Source: Onchocerca lupi (lineage: Eukaryota > Nematoda > Chromadorea > Rhabditida > Onchocercidae). Taken from it: 64,000 nt of DNA. The stretch lies in the NCBI GenBank assembly GCA_028564675.1, contig JAOVVO010000043.1:1-64000 (forward strand), in the 5' to 3' direction. Below are positions 1 to 12,021 of the stretch, piece after piece. A model generated the notes under the pieces. It was not told the DNA's origin, ran no database searches, and saw only the letters and a list, made by a program, of their open reading frames with translations. Position numbers and translations under genes: made by a program. How positions within the stretch are numbered: position 1 is the first letter of the stretch; each line of letters starts with the position of its first letter.

Positions 1-2441
1 TTTTTTTTAATAATCTAGATGATTACATTATTATAATTATACTTATAATTATAAAAATAATAGTTTTATTATTATTATTACTATTATTGTTATTATTATC
101 ATGAATTATATGCTATTTGAAATAATATGATACTGAACAGATGTAAATGTATTTAAATGAAATAAGATAAATAATCATCAAGAAAATCATGAAGTTTTGT
201 GATAGTGTGTGCTAGTGCAAAAGATCATAATTAAATTAAAAGTCACTTATTGAAATTAAGGATGATAGGTCATAGACATAAGCACTAGACTTTTATATAG
301 TTTTTAAATGAAAAAAATTATAAAAACTTAATTGCATTTGCAAAATTATAAAAAAAAAAATTTAATTGATATGCTGCAGTGTGAACATAGATAAAAATTT
401 GATCCTTACTGATCGATATAATTGGCTATCTTGATAAGAATTGATAAGAATATGACGGAAGAATATTCCAGAAACAAACCGGGAGTTGTAGTTCGATCTG
501 CAAATGCTATAACGATAAATTAGAACTAACGCTAGGTTATACAGCAACTCGAAATTTGAGACAAATCTTGTTCAAAATTAAACAATTCAAATTAGAAGTC
601 AAAAACATCTCAAAATTTGAAAACTTTGTCATATTTAATAAATTTTATGAATTCCATGGATTATTCAAAGAGCTAAAAATTAACCTTATCGATTGAGAAC
701 TCAATCATTTTTATTTTTATTCAACGGAAAAACGAAAGGGCTCGAAATGCGAAAATTACTTTGTTCCCAGTAATGATAGCACTAAATTCGAATGATTAGA
801 GGAATTTTGGGATGAAATTATCCTGAAATTAAAATTATGAACTCACTCTCAAACTTCTAATGAGTATGACATCTCGCTTGCTTGAATGAAGCGTAAACAC
901 TGCATTTATGCTCCAAGTGGGCCATTTTTAGTGCGTTGAGTTAGCAGTACTTCAAGTTTGAGTCATTTCTCTCAGGTCAGAAAAGTTGAGCAATACTTTC
1001 GCTATCTTTGATAATATTTCATTCTCTAGTGTTTTTCGAATCATTCCAAATTTAATCATTTTAAAAAATTTCAAATAGACTTTTTGAAAAAAGAATAGTT
1101 TTTTTTAAGAATATAAGCTACATAAATGTATTAAAATAAAGTATTTTGATAAGTATTTTCGAAATTAAATCATGAAAGTCAACAATTTCTTAAATTTTCC
1201 CAAAATTTTTTATTGATTGGATTTTTAAATTTTCTTGGTCTTTTATGGGAAGAAAAAGAAATTGAAATATTTTGAATTTATTCATCATGGAACTCAACAG
1301 ATGAAGATCAGAAGTAAGCATGATTTAATATTGGTTTCCAGAAATGATGTAGAATTTTTTCATTTGTTCAGATAATGTTTTGAAATATGCATATTATTTG
1401 CTCCAGCCACATATTACTCATGAAATGGTTTTCAGAAATGGTTTCTATTATTTAGAATCTTTGCTTACAAATATCTACTTTATTCAGTTTTCCAAATTGT
1501 TTGCATAAATTTTTTCGCTTTATTTAAGTGCTTGTTAAATTAAAATCTCACTTTTAAAACTGATTAGTTGATTGATTTCCTTCTATTATGTATATTACTT
1601 TATGCAACAAATTAAGTTTAATTTTTACGTATCTTTCGGAAGATTACAGAAAAAAGGATCATTTATTTTTTAATGACTTTAAAATAACTTATTCAAAATC
1701 AATTTCAAATTTTCATCCTATTGAAGATTTATTACTGCTGCGGGAATTGAAAATAATTTAAAAATTCTCATTTTTAAAAATGATAACATCTCTTCTTCTT
1801 CGTAATTGATTTTCTGCTACTTAAGGAAAACTTTCAAGCATTTTTTAATAAATTGATTTTGATTGTCTGCTTACAAATCAATCAGTTTGTATTAAGTATC
1901 TGTGCTATTCACGTTTTTCAGATGTGAAATATTAAAGCTAATTTTCATGAACATTCGTGGATTTATATTTACTAGTGATAATATCACTGATGAGTGATCT
2001 CATCAGATGTTTGGTATTAAATTGACAGCCGTTTAATGGGGCAATAAGTATTTTCTCTAGTTAAGATATTCTTCGATTCTACTTTTCCCAATTCGTTACT
2101 TTCCTGTACTGGAAAGTTACTTTTCCGTTACTACGTTACTTTCCCAAATTCGCTATTTACTTCATGAATAGTTTAAGAGAAGAGATTTGTGAGAAAGCAT
2201 CAAAGTTCAACATTTATAATTATTTTTAAATAATTGAATCAGATTAGTTTTAGACCGCAATTTTGTCGAAGAAATCTTTTTCCACTTTTTTTCCCAACAC
2301 TTTGCTCTTTATTTCTTTCAGTACTATTTCAGCCATTACACGACCTCTCAAAAATTCTCGCTGAACAAATTGCTCTTTTCTCGTTAGCGTTTTGAGTTAA
2401 GATGTTGTATTTCGTCATGAGAAATCTCATAAAATCGAAAA
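1..2441. other. Gene-free AT-rich flank
   Basis: No supported gene. The stretch is AT-rich with frequent stops on both strands and simple A/T runs, including a T-run at the very start and TTA repeats near 60-100. It lies beyond the 3' end of the minus-strand Ly6-type gene and presumably holds that gene's 3' UTR. I saw no RNA gene or mobile element in it. Confidence 0.6.
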
Positions 2442-3243
2442 TTACGCAAAAATTGATAAAACCATCAGAAATGCTAAGGAAAAAATATAATTATGAAGTG
2501 AAAATATCAAAGCGCTATTACACAGATTGCTGCTACAACGACAAATTGAAGGGCTATAATCATGGCGACATCTCACATTGTCACTAATTATTTTGTCGCG
2601 ATAGATAAGTTTTTGGCAACTGCGCATGACGAATTGTAAATCTGAAAGATACACAAGTTTCATTAATAAGAGATATGTCAAAATTCCTCAAAAAATAAGG
2701 TCTAAAAACTTTAACTAATTTGCTTTCATATTCTCGGGATTAAATCTAATCACAATGATGCAAATTAACATGTTGATCCAGTCTCGGTAGAAAATGTTCT
2801 TGTAAAGCTAACATCACATCAAATTTAAAAAAATTCAAATAGAAAATTATGGAAATTCGAACTCTTCACAGTGCACATATACTTTGCCTTTAAAGCAGAA
2901 TGCGAAACAAATGTCAGATTTATAAATCATTTCAAAAAAAAAAAAAAAAAAAATCTTTAACATTTATGTACTAACCTTTTTTCCATACTGTAATTTTGAC
3001 ACACTGATCATCCGATGAGCAATCTACTTGTTCTATAGTTGCGAACTCGATATCGTGTGGATTACTACATGACCTGTGAACTGGTGGTACCACAAAGGTC
3101 GAATAAAGTACTGTTCTGAATGCCCGTTGTGCATCCTTGCTAATATTGGAAGGCAAATTGGATGCACAATAATAACAGTGAAATGCTTCACTATACAGGA
3201 GTAATAGAAATTGGAAAATAATTGATGTTACGATGATAGACAT
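2442..3243 (-). CDS. Ly6/uPAR-type GPI-anchored surface protein (two exons)
   Basis: Exon 1 is complement(2976..3243) and exon 2 is complement(2442..2641). They join phase 1 to phase 1 across a GT-AG intron that carries the A-run near 2935-2953. The product is 155 residues. It has an N-terminal signal peptide (MSIIVTSIIFQFLLLLYSEA), then a mature part opening HCYYCAS and closing CRCSSNLCN, then a hydrophobic C-terminal tail ending in LAFLMVLSIFA. The mature part has ten cysteines and the final CN of the three-finger Ly6 fold, which normally forms five disulfides. Signal peptide, Ly6 core and hydrophobic tail together predict a GPI-anchored extracellular protein. Nematode relatives include the ODR-2/HOT neuronal proteins, but I cannot assign a subfamily. 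The upstream Met is the only good start because it begins the signal peptide. Function is unknown. Confidence 0.82.
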
Positions 3244-4889
3244 TATTAAGAATAAAATACTTACAATAATATTTTTTCAAGTTTTAATGAAATTTAAAAC
3301 TTTTTTGAAAGTGTTCAAATCCAAAAAGAAAAATGGAGAAAATTGAATATGTTGAAAAAGCCAGTCTGAAATTTTAAAGCAGCGAGTCGGAAAGATAATA
3401 ATCCATCCATCATAATGCCAAGTTTCAAAAAATTTTAAAGGAGATGAAAATAGGATTTACTCGAAATTTTATGGAATTATGAAACCAATATGATTTGTGA
3501 GTGCTGTGATGATGGTGCCAGTAAGTGATTGGGAGACAGATGGACATGGTGATGTTTGAATTGGACTTCAGGATACGAGCTTGGCATTAAGAGCAATAGA
3601 AGTTACCATGGAAACAAGAAAATACGGAGATAATTTATCCACTTCTTCGAAATTCGGTTATTTCGCTTGCTTTCAGAAAGTTTCAAAAGAATCGCATGTT
3701 ACTGTTGCCTTTGAAAAGAGAATATGTACATTGTTCAAAAAGAAACTTTTGTGCAGTATAAAATCTTAAGACAGTTTTATCGATAATAATGATCGGTGAT
3801 AGATCGATGAATGTATTCGGTGATCGCAAATGTGTTAGTTTTCCCTTGTCATTTCACCTTGTTCACGACAATCACGATGGTGACAAAGATGAGACGGCAG
3901 AAGAGGAATTAACGGAGAAAACTAACACGTATACTTGTGCGGAAGTTGTAAAAATTAAAGTTCCAAGAAATACTGAAGAAGCGACTGGCCGTAAAAATAA
4001 TCCTTTAATTTAGCTATTTATGTATAAATTTTAATTGGAATTACCTGATTTGATAGAATCTGAGTCACATTCAGAAAAGAACGATTAATAATAAAGTTGG
4101 CTTGAATTAATTACAAAATTAGTGCAAGAATGACAAGCATATCACTGTCTCCAACTTGTCAAAATACAATTTGTTTGCTTAAAAACTTAGCATAATTATG
4201 GTTGTGTGATTATCAAAAACCGTCTTGAAGTTCTTGTACATATCAATAAATTAATAGGGAAATACAATTCTTCAAATTGCGCGGAACATTTTATAAATTT
4301 TGAAATCATACATTTAAAGAAATTTTCGTTTCTTTTTTAAATCATATTTACTCTGCAATCACTTGCCAATCAATACTTCAGTCGAGCGAAAAATAAAAAT
4401 TTATCAAACCATCGGCATTTCATCAGCATTCCTTTTTTCCAAGAAATGTTGCAATGAATACATTCTTGCAATGATCAAATTATTCAAACGACTTACACGA
4501 AGCTTCTATGGGTGGTTAATGAAGATACCAAGGATTTATAGATTGAATTCATAAATTCGATTCGTAAATTTTTTTTTATCCCTAGTACGAAAAAGTTCCA
4601 ATATCCACCAGTCTTCAGCAGCTTATGCATGTCCAGATGTCTTTAAATTGCCTGCGCACAGCAATGTCCAATATGAAATATCGTGACTGAGGAATCAGAT
4701 AGAGATTGAATTTCGGATGCAAGTCATTCGCAGAAACCGAAAATATGGGTCAAATCTGTTACTTTCTTCACTTTCGGCTCAAAAAAAAGATACCAATAAG
4801 ATTTAAAAGTTGAAGAAGAAAAAAAAAGTCAGGTAGAATGCGTAAAATCGAGTTCATTTATTTTTCCAGAATTCAGTTAACTTATTCCG

Positions 4890-4914
4890 AAACTTGGAAG
4901 AATCTTCCAAGTTT
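4890..4914. repeat. Near-perfect 25-bp inverted repeat
   Basis: Two 12-bp arms, AAACTTGGAAGA and TCTTCCAAGTTT, are exact reverse complements separated by a single A. It lies between the Ly6 and Wnt genes. It could be a binding site for a dimeric factor (the core has opposed GAA and TTC units) or a chance hairpin. No transcript context is visible. Confidence 0.6.
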
Positions 4915-6344
4915 AGTTGACGATTTTTTCAAACAATCGGTGAATTTTTTCCAGTAAATGCAAAAAAAAAAAGAAAAAATTAAGACATTTTTCGAATTTG
5001 TTCCTTTTTGTAAAAAGTATTTTTTCGTTTATGTATTTTTAAAAGCTTATAATTAGGTCGCTGTTTATTATTCAAAAGTATTCGCATAAATACGAATAAA
5101 AAAAACAGAAATCAAGATTTTGGTGTTTTATTTTTATGAATAAATGATCAGAGAAATTCAAGATTTAGAATTGACGAAATTGGCGATCAAATTTACACAT
5201 TTTAACGAATAAATTATGTCATGAATTCGGTTGCCGAAAATTTATGAACCAATTTAAAAAATTTTTGAATTTAAAATTGTATTAGTATTCTTCTAAAAGT
5301 CAAGATCGGAATTGCTGAATGAAAATTTAGAAATTTAGTGACTTCTTAAAAATTAAATTTCCAAGCTAGAAAAAGTTAGGACAAAATCTTGTCATAAGTT
5401 TGATTTCGACTTAATTCAAATATATAGTTAAATAGATTTCATTATTTAATCATTCCAAGTTTTCCTGAGTGATAATACTGACAATCGTCTAATGAGAATC
5501 ATCACTAAGTTCAGCCATCGTTCATTAGGTTTTCATTATTTAACATAACTTTTCATTGTATTATCATTATCATTATTTTATATTGTTATTAAAATCATTA
5601 TCATTGTCACTATCACTCGTTATCTTTAACTTGTCACCAATTTTGTAGAAATGCATTTTCCCATCACGAAGGGTCGGTTTTACCGGATGATTTACGATCG
5701 CCTAAAAATTTATGGCCGTGTGCCCTCATCTCTTGTGTGCATCACTTAAACAGCAATATTTCCACTTAATCTATAAGTTCGCTTGCATGATGCATGCCTG
5801 CATGTACTGTTGCCTGGATGTATTTTTCAGTTATTTTAATTGTGAATAGAAGTGAATTACAAAGGTCCATTTCTAAGTTTTTGCTTGAATTTTGAATTTC
5901 AAATCGCCATCTTCATAAATATCATTTTCAATTAGTTGGAAGCTAACTCGAGCATATGAGACAATCAATCTCTGAGGCTTTGGAATTGAATTTATTTTCA
6001 TTGTTGTCTAATTTGCCAGCGAAGAGACAGGAAGAGGGAGGAAGTGGAAATTTTTGGAAAGCAAACAAAATTTGGGGTGTCACAGTTTTAAACCAGTAGT
6101 AGTGAAGTGAAGTGTCCGCGTATCAGCCCGTCCTCTTTTGTTTTCCCTTCCTTCGACTACAGTAGTCATTTGTGAAATATTTATCAAAGCATCATCACAA
6201 ATTAGATAAGCGACAAACGAAAGAGACAGTCTTTCTCCTAAAATTCATTCAGCAGAACTGCTCATTGCTACTACGACACGATTGATTACTTTCGGCTTCT
6301 GAATACCGAACTTCCCAGAATTCCCTGAATCCGACTCTCATTCT

Positions 6345-6636
6345 CGTCCAGAATCTGTGCGAACCTGAGAAGACTGTTATTGAAGAAGGATTCTACCTGC
6401 CTGAATGCAGTACGACCGATGACTATTGCTTGCGAATCATTTCATACGGTGAAGCAATGTGTTACGACGACGATAAACTGAGGAAAAAGAATGTTGGCGA
6501 TGAATTATACCATCATTTTTCTACTACTCTTTCAAGATCCATTTATCGATTACGTCATCGCGATCTCATGGCTGTAATATTTCAAGTCTTAAATATCGAT
6601 TCATCTATCAACAAAATTTTTTCCTTAATTCATTAA
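6345..6636 (+). CDS. Candidate orphan exon, unknown product
   Basis: This is an open stretch in a GC-richer patch 2.2 kb upstream of the Wnt gene. It has no in-frame ATG near its start. Reading from just after an acceptor-like cgtccag, it gives an acidic, mixed peptide (NLCEPEKTVIEEGFYLPECS and on) with a basic middle (DDDKLRKKN) and a TAA stop at the end. The codon mix looks more coding-like than the surrounding sequence, but I recognise no domain and no partner exon. It may be a real 3' exon, a UTR that is open by chance, or a fragment of a lost gene. Confidence 0.25.
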
Positions 6637-6711
6637 TTTAATCAAATAGATACATTAAATGAGACTAGTATCATTTGAAATCTTAATTTTCACAAATTTT
6701 TTTTCATTCCT

Positions 6712-6712
<1 letters not shown>

Positions 6713-6753
<41 letters not shown>
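6713..6753. repeat. Poly-T tract (41 nt)
   Basis: An uninterrupted run of 41 T on the + strand, directly downstream of the candidate ORF at 6345-6636. The length is prone to sequencing error. It is not preceded by any recognisable retroelement. Confidence 0.9.
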
Positions 6754-6756
<3 letters not shown>

Positions 6757-8841
6757 AAGCTATTTCCCATAGTTTTACAAAAATCTTTTAATGGCTAAAA
6801 CCATATGATCATTTAATAACAGTACTACTGTACAATTCATGAGCTGCTGAAAAGTGAAAATATCAGCAGAAATTAGTCAAGATTATTTGTCATAACGATG
6901 ACTGAAAAATGATATATTTCAGTTTTCAATCGATTCAAAAGATTAGAATTTATCGAAGCACGAAAAATTGATTTAATTTTAAATTTAAACGGTGCTAATA
7001 TTTTTTACTTAGATAAATAAGTGAGCTGCATGTACCACAAGCATATAATCAAGCAGGTCATATCTGATTTCATATCTTTCCATCATGAATCCCGGATGCT
7101 CTGGGAAATCTGAAAATTAGCTTATAAGAAAAAGTTAAAATTCCCGGATCTTCTATAAAAATCTAGGATTCTATGATTAAATTCGCTGAATTGGATCACT
7201 CTAATATTGTTATTTATTTTAGACAAATCACATTCAATATTTTTTCTCACAAATCAACATTAATTTCCCATACAAGAAAACATATTTTTGTCTTCTCCCA
7301 TTTTCGCAAAACCTAATTTATAAAGAAATTACCATGGGAATTTATCAAAAGCATAATTAAAATCAAAACTTTCTACACACATATCAATGACTGACATCTA
7401 AATTAGCATTGTTTCCAATCGATAACCTTCAAAGTTATTTCAGAACAAATGAAAATTATGCCCAAGATTCTTTTTTGCCTTATGAAAATAGCAGTAAAGT
7501 GAGGTAAATTTGAAAGTGAAAATGAAGTAAGTTAAATGCAGTAAATCTCATTTTTCCCTTTTTTTTTTTTGGTTTGGGCTAAAAATTTCTGTATTGGCGC
7601 CATCCCGGCACTTTTTTAGGAATTAATTCTGTCGGCCGACTCAAGTTTTTATTTTTATGCAAATTAGAATGCGCTGAAAGTAGATGCAGAGGCGCAATAA
7701 TCAATTGCCAGAATTAATGCGTGTTAATATTTGTGCAAGGAAATGTTTAATTTTTTACTAGCCATTTAAAATGGCCAAATTAGTTATTAAATTAATTAGT
7801 TATCGGATTGAAAGAAATTTCCTAAGAACGTTTAAGTATGTATTGAATTTATAAAATCTTCTAGAATTAATTCAACAATTATAATAAATTAATTCTATTC
7901 AATAAGAGAAATTCATCTGATAAAAATTATCTCTTTCAAAAATGGTAATTGTGATAATTGTCAAATTTTTTGAAACAAGTAATTTTGATCAGCTGAATTT
8001 TTCTTTTGAATATGGTAAAAGATCATTATAATTGATAGATTGATTATAAAGAACAAACTGATTAATCATCAGCCAAAAAATATTCAAGTTGCAAGTCAAG
8101 TCATATACAGTGTAGACATGAGACATTCGTCTATTGCAATAGTTCCAGGTGAAATGGATTAATTAGAATGATTCATTCCGTTAATGAGTATTATTTAGCT
8201 TCTGATTCAGTTATTCGGTAGCTATCACGACAGTCATAGCAAATGGCATGACTTATTGAATTTGAAATTTCCTTCAAAATGATAGATAACATTTGGCGAA
8301 TGAAATCGATTGGTCGTCGAGCAATAGCGCGGTCGAGAGAACAATCTCTCTCTCTGAGCAGAGGGTCGGAAAAGGTTTCATCCTTTCCCTTCTACCCCTA
8401 GGCAGTGCTCATCAATTCGTCCCTCTCTTCCCCAATGAACCATAGTTTTATGACAATTACAAACTACCGTATCCCATCCCTCCATCCAGATACTTTCCGC
8501 ACAACATGCAAATTCATCAGTCATCCAGAAGTAATCTTAAAACGAAACTTTGAATGACATCCTTGTCAAACGTTTACGTCACGCATTTCGCTTTTTCATC
8601 TTTCAAAATTTATTAGAAAGGGAAAGTAATTTTTGAGGTTTGTTTTAATAAGAATATTAACATATCATCCAGTTATCAGTCATGAAATGCGTAAAGTTCA
8701 TAGTTATCAGAAATGACGCTAAATCTCTTCTCCAACATATCTTCAACCATAAAACAAAAGCAATCTGATGCAGTTTTTTAACAAATCGTTACATAAACCA
8801 TCTTTAATTAAATTATCAGTAAAAGTTGAGATTTTTTTTAG

Positions 8842-11800
8842 AGCTTTAAGCCTATCCAGTTCAAAGATAGATCGATTGCATCCACAATGGTCTTGTCGAC
8901 ATCTTCAAGGACTCACTCGCAAACAGGTCATAATCAAAAATGCTTTGCTAAAAACGAAATGATTCTAGTTATTGGAAAATTGAGTATTATTCGATTCAGA
9001 ATTCTGTAGGACGAAAGAATCTATTGAATAAGGAGAAATCAATCTTTCAGCTGATTTAAAAGTTAGGTTTTGTAGAAGATTTGCTCGTAGTGCTTGATAT
9101 TAGAGTGTTATGTTTCCTTATCTTTCCTCCATACTTTCATTAAAAATCCAACTATGATTTACTGCGACAGCTTGAACTTGAGCAAAATCCCCTAAGATGG
9201 AATACTTGACCTTTGCAATGAATCATATACCTTATCATAATCATTTTGATCCATTCATCGATAAGAAAGTCGTAAATGTATCTGACAGTGAATATTGCAG
9301 TTAAGGTTTTGTCGACGCAACATCGAACAGATGGATAGTATAAGAGCCGGTGCTCAACTCGCATATTCCGAATGCCAGTATCAGTTTCATCAAAGAAGGT
9401 TTGTGAAACCTAATATTACAATAATCAAATATTTCAGCACATATTTGAAACATTATGTTGTGAAGATCTGAAGAATCAATCAATAAATTCACGTATAATC
9501 ACTTCTGTAATCTCTTTATTGACTGAGTATCATTCTAAACTTTTAATAGGAACTTTGAAAAGATCTTCAATTGAAGATATTTTTAAACAAAATTAAAATG
9601 CTAGCACATAAACAAAATAGATTTAGGAATTGAATCCAAGTATTTAAAATGTCCATGAATTAGGAAGTGCTAAACTTTCGGTTTTTCAATTTACAATCTT
9701 CTGTCTCAAAAAATTATGTTCAATCTTTCAAATTTCAATTCATTCATGAAGATATTAAAACATGAAAAATTAGTTTCATAAATTTAAATTTAGATGGAAT
9801 TGCTCGTTAATCAATCCAGATACGAAGAAAGTTTTTGGTGATATGATATTGAATCATGGTACTCGAGAAGCTGCCTTCGTTCATGCTATTTCTTCCGCTG
9901 GAATTGCTTATCGAATCACAAGGTCTGTCATGCAAAAAAAAATCTAATCGAGTGATTTACTTCTATATTTGAATATCATTTTTGTTATCACAGAGATTGC
10001 TCGAAAGGGCTTATCGATAAGTGTGGCTGCGATTTGAGTGCTTTAAAACGAACGGATCAGTTCAACTGGAATGGATGTTCGGATAATGTGCGATACGGTA
10101 TAGCTGTATCTAGAGCTTTCGTTGATGCTGCTGAAAGGGGCAAAAATCAAACGATTGAACGGAAAATTATGAATTTGCATAATAACAATGCTGGAAGACA
10201 GGTAAAGAATCTCAAAATAGTGATAGCGCTATCGATAACATCAGTGAACGTTAAATTATTAAATTAATAAGATGGCGAGTTTAGATGGATGGATAGTGGA
10301 GAAATAATTCTCTTGTGCTATCTCAACCTTTTTCTGTGATAGGTACTGGAGCTGAACACCCGGAAGCAATGCAAATGTCATGGATTGAGCGGTTCATGCG
10401 AAATGAAAACATGCTGGAAATCAATGCCAACATTTAGGTAAATTTCTTAGTTTCTATGTGGCAGAAGTGAAGAAGTATAGTTTCTGTTAATTATCCAATC
10501 GAAAAACGCATCCTTGCTCGATTAACTATTTGCGTATTAAAAAATTTTACTTAAATTGCCATTGTGTGTTATAGCAAAATTCCCAACTTACTATTTTTAT
10601 CAAACATAAGTTGTTCTCCAGACTTATTTGCAGAACATGGCTTATTGCATGATCTCCAGGCAGGAATTTTTTTTATTTCACTTGTTTTATCAAACACACT
10701 ACTAATTTCACCTTAAAAATGATAAGAATACAACTTATCACTAAGCCTAGAGTGTTGCGTGAAATTTACTTTTATCATACGTGAAAGACGTCGCCAAATG
10801 AAAGTAGATGCACTGGTTATTCAGCAATTTGTTTGCAATGCTTAACTGATATACAGAAACTTTTCAAGATGTAAGGTCCATTAAAGATCCAAAGATCAAT
10901 AAATGTCTTTTTCTCTCAAAATTTTAGAAGCTTGTGAGAATTAAATGCAAATCGGAAAAAGACACAGGATTTTTCAAATAAAATGAAACTTAACTTAGTG
11001 TTGATATGACGAGATTAAATTTGAATTTCAAAGTATGAAGGCTTTTCATTGTTTGTTACTTGCTTAGATATTATTGTAGGGAAGTTGGAAAGATAATTAA
11101 AGATAAGTTTGATGGTGCCACAGAGGTAACAATCGTCGAAGAGGACAACAAGCCGATAATGATTCGCAAAAATATCAATTTCAGAAGACATACTAAAGCC
11201 GATCTCGTAAGTTACAGTTTGTAATATTTTTCGGATATGAAAGTAGTCGATTAAATTGCAAGATTTTCGTGGTAGCTTAGAATTCAGCATTGTAATAAAA
11301 TTTTACGTTAAAGACACATATATGATAGCAATTAATAGGCTTATTAGTTAATTTTTCGAATTAGTTGTATTTTATTTTTTGATTTAAGAAAATCTATAAG
11401 ATTATGTATGATTGCCTTATTACATAACAGTAAGTATTATAATCATGATGATGAACTATTATTAGAATCATAGATCATTATTATTACTATTATTATGAAG
11501 GTTTATTTGGAATCGTCTCCGGACTTCTGTGAACCAGATCTGGAATATGGTATTTTGGGAACCCATGGACGTCTATGCAATGTTTCCTCGCACGGTATCG
11601 ACGGATGTGATCTGGTACTTTGAAATTTGTTTTAAATATTTTTTGATTATTGTGAATAGTATTTTACTATATATCTTAAATGGCAGATTTTCTAACCTTA
11701 TTTTTATCTTATCTTTAATCAAACAAATACCGTAGTTTGAGTTTGCAAAATTTTAAATTTCTTATCACAGTTGTTTTGCTTTTTTATTTTCGTTGTTTTC

Positions 11801-12021
11801 CACAAATTTTTCTATTATTTTGTTTTTACATAACCAACTACTATCTTCGTACATCTATTTAAATCAAAATTTTACTTCTTCATTTTTAGATGTGTTGCTA
11901 TCGCGGATTCGATACGCGGGTACGTAGAATAACGGATCGGTGCAATTGTAAATTTCATTATTGCTGTCGAGTGATTTGTCAACCGTGTGAAAAAATTATT
12001 GAGGAACATATTTGCAAGTGA
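8842..12021 (+). CDS. cwn-1: Wnt signalling ligand, Wnt4/CWN-1-like (5' end missing)
   Basis: This encodes a secreted lipid-modified Wnt that binds Frizzled receptors. Coding exons are 8842..8926, 9301..9398, 9794..9922, 9994..10201, 10343..10437, 11080..11206, 11501..11614 and 11890..12021, all GT-AG and phase-consistent, giving 328 residues plus an unseen first exon with the signal peptide. Wnt hallmarks appear in order: GLTRKQLRFCRRN, the RRWNC junction, HGTREAAFVHAISSAG, CGCD, WNGCSDN, CKCHGLSGSCEMKTCW with the serine that carries palmitoleate, FDGATEV, YLESSPDFCE, GTHGRLCN, and a cysteine-rich end CNCKFHYCC...CEKIIEEHICK. FDGATEV, SSPDFCE and GTREAAFVHAISSAG are closest to the Wnt4 group, so CWN-1 is the likely nematode counterpart. 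The family call is firm; the paralogue symbol is inference. The exon before 8842 must end in phase 2. Confidence 0.93.

Larger units (their letters stand above)
3244..8841. other. Intergenic / upstream region of the Wnt gene
   Basis: About 5.6 kb without a confirmed gene. It separates the divergently oriented Ly6 and Wnt genes. The missing first Wnt coding exon, which must carry the signal peptide and end in phase 2, is expected here but I could not pick it out. Two GC-richer patches, about 6000-6550 and 8300-8500, stand out and may be promoter or 5' UTR sequence. A candidate ORF at 6345-6636, an inverted repeat near 4900 and a 41-T tract are listed separately. Confidence 0.5.

Noticed and set aside
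953..962. CAAGTTTGAG, the 3' end of nematode spliced leader SL1
   Set aside because: The rest of the 22-nt leader and an SL RNA body with a donor and Sm site are absent.
3313..3322. GTTCAAATCC, identical to a tRNA B-box
   Set aside because: No A-box, acceptor stem or anticodon stem can be drawn around it.
7449..7493. MKIMPKILFCLMKIA followed by a GT, considered as the Wnt signal-peptide exon
   Set aside because: The donor is in phase 0, whereas the exon at 8842 needs phase 2, and no intermediate exon was found.
8293..8377. ATG-started segment upstream of the Wnt gene (MKSIGRRAIARSREQSLSLS), considered as the Wnt first exon
   Set aside because: It is basic rather than hydrophobic, so not a signal peptide, and no phase-2 donor joins it to 8842.
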